A stretch of 64,000 nucleotides of DNA from Mesorhizobium sp. M8A.F.Ca.ET.218.01.1.1 (lineage in GTDB: Bacteria; Pseudomonadota; Alphaproteobacteria; Rhizobiales; Rhizobiaceae): assembly GCF_004791165.1 (NCBI RefSeq), contig NZ_SRUZ01000002.1, forward strand, positions 310,001 through 374,000, in the 5' to 3' direction. Within the stretch, counting starts at the first letter, position 1. The number at the start of each line of letters is the position of its first letter. Below the pieces are notes generated by a model. It was not told the origin of the DNA and made no database searches. It saw only the letters and a list, made by a program, of their open reading frames with translations. Positions 38,911 through 48,839 of the stretch are shown one piece after another. The position numbers and the translations under genes were made by a program.

Positions 38911-40881
38911 TCACGAAACACCAGGTCCGCTCCTTTGCCGGCCGACGGTCCATGAAATCCCCTCCCCACTTACGACACCGGAGACCTCCTTGCCCACATG
39001 GCGCTCAAGCACCGGCCGCCATGGCACCAGCGTGAACTCGCGCGACTTTTCAACGACGGCATATTTTCCGCTGGCAAGCTCGACGGAGCGGCGGAGCGTA
39101 CCCTCTACTCGTCCTCCGGATCGCGCTTCGGCATAGGGCAGGCCAAGTTCCTCCGACAGTTGGCCAGCAACACGGTTCAGTTCTCGCTGGCGCAGGATCG
39201 AAAGCATGTTGGCTCGATAGACGATCCCATCCTGTTCTTTATGCGCGAGGCCTTGCGCGATCAGCCACTGCCGCCGGCGAGCTTGCGCCTCTCTCACGTC
39301 GCGGCCGAAGCCGGATCCGTGCAAAGGCTCGGGTCTATCGGCAACCAGCTCCCGGTCGAGCCAGGTGGCGCCGTTGAAGCTGACCTGTCGCTCCAGCGCC
39401 ATTGAGGAGAGCTTGTCGGCAACGACAGGCTCGGCCCTGGCCCGCTGGCCCTCATAATTCGCGACGCGATCGAGATGGTCCGGCGCGATGAGCCAGGTGC
39501 CGTTCGGCTCTCGCTCGACGCCGCCGGTCGCGCGGCGGATCGCCTCCAGCCGCCGCACATGCGTTCGCGCAAAGCTCTCGGTGGCGGATGGGTCATGCTT
39601 CAGGTGCATATCGACGTCGTAACGGCCGCCATGCGCGGCGGCGATTTCGGCGATGGTACGATCGACCTGCCTCGGCTCGGTGTTCCTTGGCGCGACACGC
39701 ACGATGCAGCCATTAGGCATCGTTTCCATCGCCTCGCCTCTACCGATGTTGATCCAATGGCTCTTACCGTCGACGGCGTCGACGATCATGTAATGGCGGT
39801 CATTGATCTCGTCGGCCAGTCCACGCGCGACAACGCGACCGACGAGAGACTGGACGGGCTCGCCGGATCGATCGTGGATCACCCAGTCGGCGGCCCTGCG
39901 GGCAAGCCCCTTGCCGGTCAGTTCGCGGTGCATGGTCTTGATGATGTCGCCGCGTTCGCCGGTGCGGCGCAGCGTGGCTTCGAGCTCATCGTCGAGGCGC
40001 CAGGAGCCAGCGCCGACCTCCGCGGCCAGACCCATCCGCTCGAGCTTGCGCAGCCGTCCCTGGTGCAGCGTCTGGCGAATGGCGTCGGGACCGCCCGGCG
40101 AGACCAGGCCGTCATCATCACGCATGCTGAGCAGCCGACGGTCGATGCTGGTGAAGCGTTCCTGCTCCATTTCCCGGCGCAGGCGAAGCTCAATCTCGCG
40201 GTCGGTTCGCGGACCGAGATCGAGGCTGACCAGCTCGGCCGCCCGCTCGCGGATGCCAGATGAGATATATTCGCGCGCGATGACCAGGTTCTCGCCACGG
40301 TCGTCCCTGCCACGGACGATGATGTGGCTGTGCGGGTGGCCGGTGTTGAAATGATCGACCGCGACCCAGTCGAGCTTCGTGCCGAGGTCTTCCTGCATCT
40401 GCGCCATGAGCCGCCGCGTCAGCGCCTTGAGGTCGTCGTACTCGATGCCGTCTTCGGCAGCGACGATGAAGCGGAACTGATGGCGGTCGCCGTCCGCGCG
40501 ATCGATGAACGCCTTGCCGTCGACGCGGCCGCTGTCGGCGCCGTAGAGCTCGCCAGGTTCACCTTCGCGGGTGACCCCGTCGCGCTGAAGATAGCGTAGA
40601 TGGGCACGCGCCCCGTCCGCGCCCTTGCCGGCGAGCTTGACGACCCGCGCCTTGACGATCACCCGGCGCTGGCGGAAGGCGGCATACCGGTCGCGCGATT
40701 TCAGCAGTGCGGCGGCCGCCCCGCCGCGCCCTGTCCGGCTTCCTGTGAAGCGACCACCGCGTTGCGGCCGGCCGCCAGCCCGGTTGATCGCCGCACGAAC
40801 CTGGCCGGCATAGCGTTTGCCGGCCTTCGAGCCGCGCGACCCGATTTTGCCGAGCTTCGGCCTGAACTCGTCATCCTTAAT
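38911..40881 (-). CDS. rlxS: RlxS-like relaxase (DUF3363), probable ATT start
   Basis: Conjugative relaxase expected to nick oriT and lead the strand through TraG and the Trb channel. The relaxase core contains FNTGHPHSHIIVRG, the histidine metal-binding motif, after LDWVAVDH; the remainder is a DUF3363-type body ending LVPWRPVLERHVGKEV. The usual ATG/GTG rule gives 583 residues from the GTG at 40662. However, the frame is open upstream and encodes the family N-terminus (DDEFRPKLGKIGSRGSKAGK), and no ATG, GTG or TTG precedes it. An ATT at 40881 has GGGAGG exactly five bases upstream, so a 656-residue protein from ATT is proposed. Confidence 0.85.
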   Translation of the reverse strand: MKDDEFRPKLGKIGSRGSKAGKRYAGQVRAAINRAGGRPQRGGRFTGSRTGRGGAAAALLKSRDRYAAFRQRRVIVKARVVKLAGKGADGARAHLRYLQRDGVTREGEPGELYGADSGRVDGKAFIDRADGDRHQFRFIVAAEDGIEYDDLKALTRRLMAQMQEDLGTKLDWVAVDHFNTGHPHSHIIVRGRDDRGENLVIAREYISSGIRERAAELVSLDLGPRTDREIELRLRREMEQERFTSIDRRLLSMRDDDGLVSPGGPDAIRQTLHQGRLRKLERMGLAAEVGAGSWRLDDELEATLRRTGERGDIIKTMHRELTGKGLARRAADWVIHDRSGEPVQSLVGRVVARGLADEINDRHYMIVDAVDGKSHWINIGRGEAMETMPNGCIVRVAPRNTEPRQVDRTIAEIAAAHGGRYDVDMHLKHDPSATESFARTHVRRLEAIRRATGGVEREPNGTWLIAPDHLDRVANYEGQRARAEPVVADKLSSMALERQVSFNGATWLDRELVADRPEPLHGSGFGRDVREAQARRRQWLIAQGLAHKEQDGIVYRANMLSILRQRELNRVAGQLSEELGLPYAEARSGGRVEGTLRRSVELASGKYAVVEKSREFTLVPWRPVLERHVGKEVSGVVSGEGISWTVGRQRSGPGVS

Positions 40882-41059
40882 GCGAGCCTCCCAGACATAT
40901 CAAGCAAAATCAGACACTTACACGTCAAACCCTCTTGGCACCGGCGGCAGCCTCCCGGAAAAACGATGTGCAGACAAAGATTTAACCGCCTCCTGGAGGC
41001 GGTACCTTTATCTTGCCTTCCGCGCCCAGCCCCGCCAGACGCGCCCCCGTCCGCCATGG

Positions 41060-41743
41060 CTAACGCACCGGCTCCTTCGGCTGCGCGCCGTCCTTGCCGA
41101 GCGGCACGAAGAGATCGCCGTTTCGCACGCCTGAGTGAACACCGTCATGAATGAAGAACAGCGACCGTCCGAGAGGAGCGATTTGCGCCTTTGGAGCGAC
41201 AGATTGGCTTTCGAACGCCTCGATGTCGGCCGCCGAAACTCCGGCCGCCTTGAGTTGGTCGAGGTACTCGACGGTCTCTTCTGGCAGCGGTTTGCCACGC
41301 TTCAAATGCTCGTCGTAGCGCTCGGGACCGGCATTGTAGGCGCCAAACAGGCCAGGAAATCCGAAGCGGTCATACATGGCACTGAGATAGGCCGTGCCGG
41401 CCAGGATATTGTCGCGCGGATCGTGGGGGTTAGGCCCAAGGCCGTGTTCGACCCGCATCTCTTCATAGGTGCCGGGCATCACCTGCATGAGGCCCATGGC
41501 GCCAGCGGGGGAGGTGATGGGGCGGCCGCCGCGCATTGTCTTGCCGCCGCTTTCGGCAGCCATGACGGCATAGATCCAGGCTTGGGGAATATGGAAGCGC
41601 CGGCTTGCTTCCGATACCAACGTCTGCCACTTTCGCAGCTGCGGACTTTGGGAGATGGCGACCGGCTCAGCGCCGGTCGAGGCGGAACAGGCGCATGGCG
41701 CAATGGCGATCATGCCCAACAAGAGGAGGGTCACTCGGTCCAT
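41060..41743 (-). CDS. Lytic transglycosylase (SLT family)
   Basis: A 227-residue peptidoglycan-cleaving protein that would open the wall locally for the transfer apparatus (VirB1-like role). It starts with a lipoprotein-like signal (LLLLGMIAIAPCACSA). The SLT domain has the catalytic Glu in YAVMAAESGGK near residue 66, GAMGLMQVMP, and AYNAGPERYDEHLKRG. Overlaps the end of traF by 13 bases and precedes rlxS on the same strand. Confidence 0.9.
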   Translation of the reverse strand: MDRVTLLLLGMIAIAPCACSASTGAEPVAISQSPQLRKWQTLVSEASRRFHIPQAWIYAVMAAESGGKTMRGGRPITSPAGAMGLMQVMPGTYEEMRVEHGLGPNPHDPRDNILAGTAYLSAMYDRFGFPGLFGAYNAGPERYDEHLKRGKPLPEETVEYLDQLKAAGVSAADIEAFESQSVAPKAQIAPLGRSLFFIHDGVHSGVRNGDLFVPLGKDGAQPKEPVR

Positions 41744-42279
41744 AGTGGTACGAGCCTCCCGATGACATTTTGAGTGGGAACAGGCCCGAAATAGCGGCTG
41801 TCGAAGGAGCGGTTTTTGTCGCTGCCGAGCAGGAAAACCTCGTTATCCCCGAGCGCTCGGCAGCCGTTCCACCATGGCAAAGGTCGGCCTTCGGCGTCGA
41901 TTTTGAGCCGGCGCGCGACGATGTCGCCGCCGATGATGATGGCGTCATTGAAGGCGCAGACATTATCGTCCGGCAGCGCTGCAAGACGTTTTGCCAGCGG
42001 CACATTGCGAGGCAGATAGCTGCGCTCGGCGGCGAGATACGCCGCGTATTCAGGCGGGCGCACGAGCACGAGATCGCCACGCGCCAGCGCTCCCGCAGCG
42101 ATGCGGTAAAGGCCGATCGGCGCGCTGGCCGAGGCGTTCCAGACCAGCCAAGGGGCGGGCTTTCCCAGCGCCGTGAAGCCCAAAAGACCGAGACCGGCCG
42201 CGGCCAAGGCGACCGTCTTACGGGCTCGAACACGCCTCAGGCGGCTGCCGATCAGATGGATGGAAGGGCGCCGCCTCAT
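41731..42279 (-). CDS. traF: TraF, S26-family signal peptidase of conjugation
   Basis: A 182-residue membrane-anchored peptidase that in related systems matures the TrbC pilin. One N-terminal helix (about residues 22-42) is followed by the catalytic serine in SASAPIGLYRI (about residue 53) and the lysine region DIVARRLKID, then GDNEVFLLGSDKNRSFDSRY. The ATG at 42279 overlaps the rdfS stop by four bases. Confidence 0.93.
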   Translation of the reverse strand: MRRRPSIHLIGSRLRRVRARKTVALAAAGLGLLGFTALGKPAPWLVWNASASAPIGLYRIAAGALARGDLVLVRPPEYAAYLAAERSYLPRNVPLAKRLAALPDDNVCAFNDAIIIGGDIVARRLKIDAEGRPLPWWNGCRALGDNEVFLLGSDKNRSFDSRYFGPVPTQNVIGRLVPLWTE

Positions 42280-42545
42280 GAACGGCCTCCCGTGCCGCCC
42301 TGGCCGGAACCGGCCTTGCCATCGCCGGCGATGGAGTGCTGCGGGTGTCCTTTCGACCAATGGTCGAGTTCGTCGATGTGATAGCGGACATAGCGGCCGT
42401 GCTTGCGGAATTTCGGGCCGCCGCCCTTGAGCCGCATCTTTTCGAGCGTGCGCTGGGAGAGCCCGATATAGAAGGCGGCTTGGGCTGTGCTGAGAAACGG
42501 GCTGCCCTTTTTCGCGCGGGCCGCGCGTTCGTTTTCGTCGTCCAT
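42276..42545 (-). CDS. rdfS: RdfS-like excisionase, helix-turn-helix protein
   Basis: An 89-residue AlpA/excisionase-type protein: FLSTAQAAFYIGLSQRTLEK is the helix-turn-helix, followed by GGGPKFRKHGRYVRYHIDEL, the wing. Size and position directly before traF and rlxS match RdfS, the recombination directionality factor that drives excision of ICEMlSym and activates transfer genes. Ends in a glycine-rich tail. A good ribosome-binding site is not obvious. Confidence 0.87.
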   Translation of the reverse strand: MDDENERAARAKKGSPFLSTAQAAFYIGLSQRTLEKMRLKGGGPKFRKHGRYVRYHIDELDHWSKGHPQHSIAGDGKAGSGQGGTGGRS

Positions 42546-42726
42546 GATGATCCTCGTTTCGCTTCGGACAAGCGAGGGCGAGGATGGGCGAGGGAGATCG
42601 TCTCGGGGACGGGCGAAGAGTCGGGGGAGAGTTTTCGCCGCCCTTTAGGGCGGACGGGGTTTGGGTGGAACTCCTGGGAATGAGCCCCGCGCCGGGGCTG
42701 CGGCGCGAGGCTCTTATCTCGGCCGG

Positions 42727-43050
42727 TCAGTCGGCCGGGTTCCAGATGATGGCGTAGGTGTCGTGATCGTCCTGGCCGGCGGCTCGGCCGAGATTGGCGT
42801 AGAGCTTGCGCGGTCCGAACTCCGGCGCTGCAATCGACAGGCTCACATAATCCTTGCCGGAAGTCTCGCCGGTGCGGATCCAGCCAGCGCCGACTTCGAC
42901 CCCTTGCGTAAGCACCCGGAAGTCGGGATGGTTATCGGCGCTCTTGGCCTGGTTGGGGACGATATCGATGTCGGCGCGGACGCTGAGCGTCTTGAACTGG
43001 CCCTTGTAGGCGCCGTTTTCCTGCTTGTTGACGTAACCGATCGCGGTCAT
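42727..43050 (-). CDS. DUF736 family protein
   Basis: A 107-residue protein with MTAIGYVNKQENGAYKGQFK at the N-terminus and KLYANLGRAAGQDD near the C-terminus, typical of DUF736. Such genes commonly travel with alphaproteobacterial ICE and plasmid transfer regions. The ATG at 43050 has AAAGGAG eight bases upstream. Function unknown; predicted soluble beta-rich protein. Confidence 0.85.
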   Translation of the reverse strand: MTAIGYVNKQENGAYKGQFKTLSVRADIDIVPNQAKSADNHPDFRVLTQGVEVGAGWIRTGETSGKDYVSLSIAAPEFGPRKLYANLGRAAGQDDHDTYAIIWNPAD

Positions 43051-43652
43051 TTCGAAGTCTCCTTTTGTGGTTTCGCCGGGGACCATCCCCTGCGATGGCG
43101 CACCGTAATGGGCGCGTCAGGACCGCCTGAATCCGACAGGGCCGCAGCGACAGTGAAGGACCCGAGCGGGCAGCTTTTTTGTGAGCGAAGCGGCGCGAGG
43201 AAGCCGCCGCAGGCGGCGGGGAAAAAAGCTGATGGCGCGAGGGTTTCGGGCGGCCGGACCCGCCCATAGGTCGACAAGCCAGCCGCAGGGATGGTCCTTG
43301 GAGAGAGCATGGAGACCGCTCGCCAAGTGCGGTCTGTCAGCCAAGCAGGACGCCGGGATGAAACGGCCTGCAAAGATGCTGCGCCCTTATGCCGGATCGA
43401 GATCGTGCCAGCGGGTCGGGCGCCAGAGCAGACATCCGGCATGGTGCGATCTATGAAAGCAGGGCTCGCCAGCGGGAATTTGATACGCGAGGGGGCCAAA
43501 GTAAGGCTGGATGAGAAGCCGGTGCTACCTGCAGGTCCAGTGTCATGTGGCGGCGCTCGGGAAACCGCTACGCAATGTAACGCGCTCTTATGAGGCGAAC
43601 AGACCGGCCCCAAAACCGATCGACCGGTGGTCGGCGCGAAACGCGTCATGCC
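43051..43652. other. Gap upstream of the DUF736 gene; no gene recognised
   Basis: About 600 bases. Long frames on the minus strand overlap the DUF736 start and have no protein-like features. A short GC-rich inverted repeat lies near 43196-43222 (GCCGCCGCAGGCGGCGG). No oriT could be identified by eye. Confidence 0.4.
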
Positions 43653-43668
43653 TGTCCGAAAGCTGACA
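43653..43668 (+). promoter_or_regulatory. NifA upstream activator site 1
   Basis: TGT-N10-ACA with N10 = CCGAAAGCTG, an exact match to the NifA consensus. Its near end is 94 bases upstream of the -24/-12 element. Confidence 0.75.
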
Positions 43669-43683
43669 GTGGCAGAAGACGCA

Positions 43684-43699
43684 TGTCGGGTTCCGCACA
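43684..43699 (+). promoter_or_regulatory. NifA upstream activator site 2
   Basis: TGT-N10-ACA with N10 = CGGGTTCCGC, an exact match to the NifA consensus. It lies 31 bases (about three helical turns) downstream of site 1, so both sites face the same side of the DNA. Confidence 0.8.
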
Positions 43700-43762
43700 A
43701 TTGACCATGCTGGATTTGTGAGGTTTTCAGGGAGAGCCATGCGTTCACTTCCCAGTGAGCTT

Positions 43763-43778
43763 TGGCACGGCATTTGCT
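43763..43778 (+). promoter_or_regulatory. Sigma54 (-24/-12) promoter
   Basis: TGGCACGGCATTTGCT matches TGGCAC-N5-TTGCW with exactly 10 bases between the GG and the GC. With two NifA sites about 65-110 bases upstream it is a complete NifA-dependent promoter reading toward groESL. Confidence 0.88.
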
Positions 43779-43812
43779 CTTGATGTGGCAACACGGATCG
43801 AAGGTTGACTGC

Positions 43813-44064
43813 ATGCACAAGCGCGAGATGAGCAATGCTCTCCTTTCCTGGAGGCTTGGCAGCAGATTCGATTTGACGTTGCGAGGAGCTTCAGCCGCTC
43901 GCGGCGGAAGTGATCTCAAATCTGAAGGCACCGTTGGGGCCGCAGCCATCAAACACATCTTTCTCTTTTTCGCAGCTCGTCTTCAACGCGATGCGGACTT
44001 CTTCGCGTCGACGGCGGCCGAAGGTGGAGAAGGGGCTCGACTTGCAAAAAGGAGTTGTCAATGA
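43813..44064 (+). CDS. Small unknown frame downstream of the sigma54 promoter
   Basis: An 83-codon frame whose TGA overlaps the next ATG (ATGA). It starts about 25 bases after the predicted transcription start. The product (MHKREMSNALLSWRLG at the N-terminus) has no recognisable domain, and no Shine-Dalgarno sequence is clear. It may be a leader frame or chance; I do not recognise it. Confidence 0.25.
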   Translation: MHKREMSNALLSWRLGSRFDLTLRGASAARGGSDLKSEGTVGAAAIKHIFLFFAARLQRDADFFASTAAEGGEGARLAKRSCQ

Positions 44065-44408
44065 CGTCTTACGTTCGCACCAACAGCCCGGCGCAGGTGC
44101 GCTCACTGTCCACCTTTGGCAAGCATCTGCAAAGGAGCGTGCTGACGGCGACGCTGCTTGCCGCGGCTTCGACGGGAAGTGAAGCGCAGCCCTATGTTCG
44201 TGCTGACGGCAGCACGACTGACGACTTGGAAGCGGCGCGAGCAAGTTGGCGTCATGACGCCGAATTCAATGGAAATGTGGGGCTCGCAGCCATCAACGCG
44301 GATGCCGCGTATGCGTTGGGTTCCACCGGGGAGGGGGCCAGAGCTCCTCGCCTGCCCTCGTCCGTCTTGACGAGTGCCCGCTTACAGCCTACCTCACTAT
44401 CGCGTTAG
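44061..44408 (+). pseudogene. 5' fragment of a subtilisin-type autotransporter gene
   Basis: AAGGAG lies eight bases before the ATG. The 115-codon frame encodes a signal-peptide-like N-terminus (SVLTATLLAAASTGSEAQPY) and then AEFNGNVGLAAINADAAYAL, the phrase that opens the S8 passenger domain of autotransporter serine proteases. It diverges after GSTGEGARAP and stops near the CIRCE operator. The protease domain and beta-barrel are missing, so only the promoter-proximal end survives, directly under NifA/sigma54 control. Confidence 0.65.
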
Positions 44409-44431
44409 CACTCGTCCATCGCGAGTGCTAA
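44405..44431 (+). promoter_or_regulatory. CIRCE operator (HrcA-binding)
   Basis: TTAGCACTC-N9-GAGTGCTAA with perfect nine-base arms, 39 bases before the groES ATG. Predicts HrcA repression and heat induction. Confidence 0.95.
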
Positions 44432-44470
44432 CAAAAACCCCTCAACAGCGCACCAGGGAAAAATCCGAAA

Positions 44471-46485
<2,015 letters not shown>

Positions 46486-46511
46486 TCCAGCTCTGGCAGC
46501 TTTCGCAACGA

Positions 46512-46542
46512 GAGGGCGGCATCAATGCCGCCCTCTTTTTTT
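46512..46542 (+). terminator. Rho-independent terminator after groEL
   Basis: A nine-base-pair stem (GAGGGCGGC / GCCGCCCTC) with a six-base loop is followed by seven T residues. It begins 26 bases after the groEL stop. Confidence 0.95.
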
Positions 46543-46642
46543 GCGAACCTCGGTCCGATGAACGATCGACGCCAACGCCGGCCATCGGCGTTAGGGCAAC
46601 CTCAAAAGAACTGTCGAGTTGGTTGCGCGCGGCTTTGCGTCA

Positions 46643-47644
46643 TCAGAGGCGCAAGGCGGTCGCGTGTGAGGATTGCGCGCTCCCATAGGCGGTTTCGGCA
46701 TGTGCCTCGCCTTCGACATCGACATTGCGGCCAAGCAGGAAATCGGCGGCTTTCGAGGCATGGCTTGCGGCGCGGAAGATGGCGCGGTTGTCCTCGCGCA
46801 AAACCGTCAGCCATGAGCCGATGTAGTCGGCATGGCGCACGCTCGGCTCGATGCCGAGACTGCTGCAGATGAAGGCTGATGCGATTTCGGCGACCAGTTC
46901 CTCGCGCGCATAGGTGTTGGACCCGAAGGAGCCGGACAGGTCGCGCGCGAGTCGCCTCGGGTGGCCGGTCCAGTGTCCAAGCTCGTGAAAGCAGGTCCGG
47001 TAATAGTCGATCTGGTGGAAGAAAGCCGGCTGCGGCGGCACCTGTATGGTGTCGCTGCCGGGCATGTAGAAGGCGCGCTCGCCGCCGATGCGAAAATCAG
47101 CGCCGGTTGCATGAATGAGCGCCTCGGCCTGCGGGACCATCTCGCGCTCAGGCAGAGGCTCGCCGGCGGCGTAAAGATGTTCGGGCAGATTATCGCACTG
47201 CGCGACATCGAAGACGGTGAAGCGCTTCAGGAAGGGCACCGCCTGCGGTTCGTCGCCATCGGTGTCGGCGCGTTGCTTTTCGTTCTTGGGAACAAAGCGG
47301 TCAGCGTGAACGATGGTGGTGCCGTGCTCGCCCTTCCTGACATTGCCGCCAAGCGAAAGCGCCTGCCGGAAGGTGAGCCAGTTCTGGCTGGGGAAACCGC
47401 GCTCGATGACCGCGCCCCACAGGATCAGGATATTGATGCCGGAATATCGGCGCTGGGTGGCCGCATTCCGCGGCAGGCCGAGGCCTGTCCTTGCCCTGCC
47501 CCACGGCTTGACCCATGGCACGGTGCCGCGCTCCAGTTCGGCAATGATGCGGTCGGTGATTTCCTGATAAAGGCTGGCGCCGGTGCGCCCGCCACTGTCT
47601 GCGCCAGCCTGTCGGCTGCCGCAACGTTTGTTGTTTGCACGCAT
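46643..47644 (-). CDS. ArdC-like antirestriction protein, zincin-like
   Basis: A 333-residue protein of the DUF1738/ArdC type. The N-terminal ssDNA-binding domain has SLYQEITDRIIAELERGTVP and WVKPWGRA; the C-terminal metallopeptidase-like domain has the zinc motif HELGH in CFHELGHWTGH near residue 225 and AREELVAEIASAF. GGAGG lies upstream of the ATG at 47644. ArdC proteins protect incoming single-stranded DNA from restriction after conjugation, a natural ICE cargo. The gene converges on groEL. Confidence 0.9.
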   Translation of the reverse strand: MRANNKRCGSRQAGADSGGRTGASLYQEITDRIIAELERGTVPWVKPWGRARTGLGLPRNAATQRRYSGINILILWGAVIERGFPSQNWLTFRQALSLGGNVRKGEHGTTIVHADRFVPKNEKQRADTDGDEPQAVPFLKRFTVFDVAQCDNLPEHLYAAGEPLPEREMVPQAEALIHATGADFRIGGERAFYMPGSDTIQVPPQPAFFHQIDYYRTCFHELGHWTGHPRRLARDLSGSFGSNTYAREELVAEIASAFICSSLGIEPSVRHADYIGSWLTVLREDNRAIFRAASHASKAADFLLGRNVDVEGEAHAETAYGSAQSSHATALRL

Positions 47645-48164
47645 CGTGATGTCCTCCGCTCTACAATCGCGCGCCCTCCCCGGAAGCGGGGTGGGCGGCA
47701 AAAGCGACCGGAAAGGCCCGCCGTCGGAGGCGGACTGCATCAGCAGGACCGGAACGGAGTGGAGGACCCGAAAGCGACAAGCGAAGGGTTGCGGGACGCC
47801 GCGGCGGGCCTAGAAGGGAGTGCTGCCCACCCTGCGCCAGGGGGAAGGCCACAATAGAAAGACGCCGGCCGACAGGCCGGCGACCGTCAGCAGCCGAAGG
47901 CTGCCCCGCGCCAGGGGGCGATGCCGCAGGGCCAAGACCGCCTGAGCTTGCCGAAGAAAAGCGGGCTCGGTTCACGAGCACCCGGCCAGCGACTTCAGGC
48001 GCGGGCGCTCAGGATTGTTGTTGGCGCCCACGGCAGCTGGATGACCGCAACAAGATTACGAGGAGCGACAGCAAAGCCAGCTGCCACAAACGGCACGCTC
48101 CGGCAACAACAGCGTGGCCGGTCTACAGATGCTGCCCCGCACGAGAGCCAGCACGCTTTGAGCG
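47645..48164. other. Gap upstream of ardC; no gene recognised
   Basis: About 520 bases, GC-rich near ardC, with no supported frame. It includes sequence downstream of the broken DsbA-like gene. Confidence 0.4.
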
Positions 48165-48773
48165 CGCATCGGCGATGCAAGCGTTGCAAGCTGGCCATGT
48201 CCACAAGGTCGGCGACCACTATATCGCCGACCACCAACGCGGGCGTACCGTCTAAGTGCAGACCTTTCGCGAGTGCGCGGACCGCGCATTTCATCTGCGA
48301 TGGCCGGATCTTGCATTCCCGCTTGAGCTGCTCAACGTCAAGGCCTACACGCGCTGCGATCTTGAGAGTGACCCTTCAACTGGGGGAAATCATAAGGGCG
48401 CGGTGGAATTCGTCGAACTTTCCCTGTTTTCTCGAGGCGAGTGCGGCGAAGGCTGGGAATTGGGAATCCGGTCCCAGGACCGGGAACTGTTTGATCACAA
48501 GCTTCAGATTGGGTTCATGCTTGAAGGCTTTTTGGTAGTTGATATCAGCCAGTCTGCAATGCGGACAGTTGTGGTAGTCATTGAATATGACCAGAACGGC
48601 ATCGCCTTGCGGGTTGCCGGCGATTGGCGAAGGAGATCGTTGTCGAATGCGCCGCTCCACTTTTGCCTGTCGGTCGACCACGCCTGCCGGTGCAGGTTCG
48701 CGCTATATTGGCTCGCCAGCAAGGCGAGGAGTAAAAGAAGAGCTGCGACAGTGATGGCAGTCGGCTTAGACAT
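48165..48773 (-). pseudogene. Broken DsbA-family thiol oxidoreductase
   Basis: The N-terminus (MSKPTAITVAALLLLLALLA, a signal anchor) is in one frame. After about 45 residues the homology shifts to another frame with the active site FNDYHNCPHCRLADI and VIKQFPVLGPDS. A TGA near 48376 then interrupts the second frame. Beyond it KIAARVGLDVEQLKRE continues, passes through a short compensated shift and ends with AKGLHLDGTPALVVGD. This is a complete but eroded DsbA/thioredoxin-fold gene: one frameshift near 48635, one stop and one local double shift. Non-functional. Confidence 0.8.
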
Positions 48774-48839
48774 GAGTCTCCAATCCATGGACGGCGTGGC
48801 AGCAACGGCCGCCTTTTTGGTGTAAAATGGGTCAGTTTT

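Noticed and set aside
43047..43958. 303-codon minus-strand frame across the DUF736 upstream region
   Set aside because: Composition is irregular, no domain is visible, and it runs antisense through the NifA/sigma54 promoter and overlaps the DUF736 start.
46536..46560. Continuation of groEL transcription into ardC
   Set aside because: ardC is on the opposite strand and a strong intrinsic terminator follows groEL.
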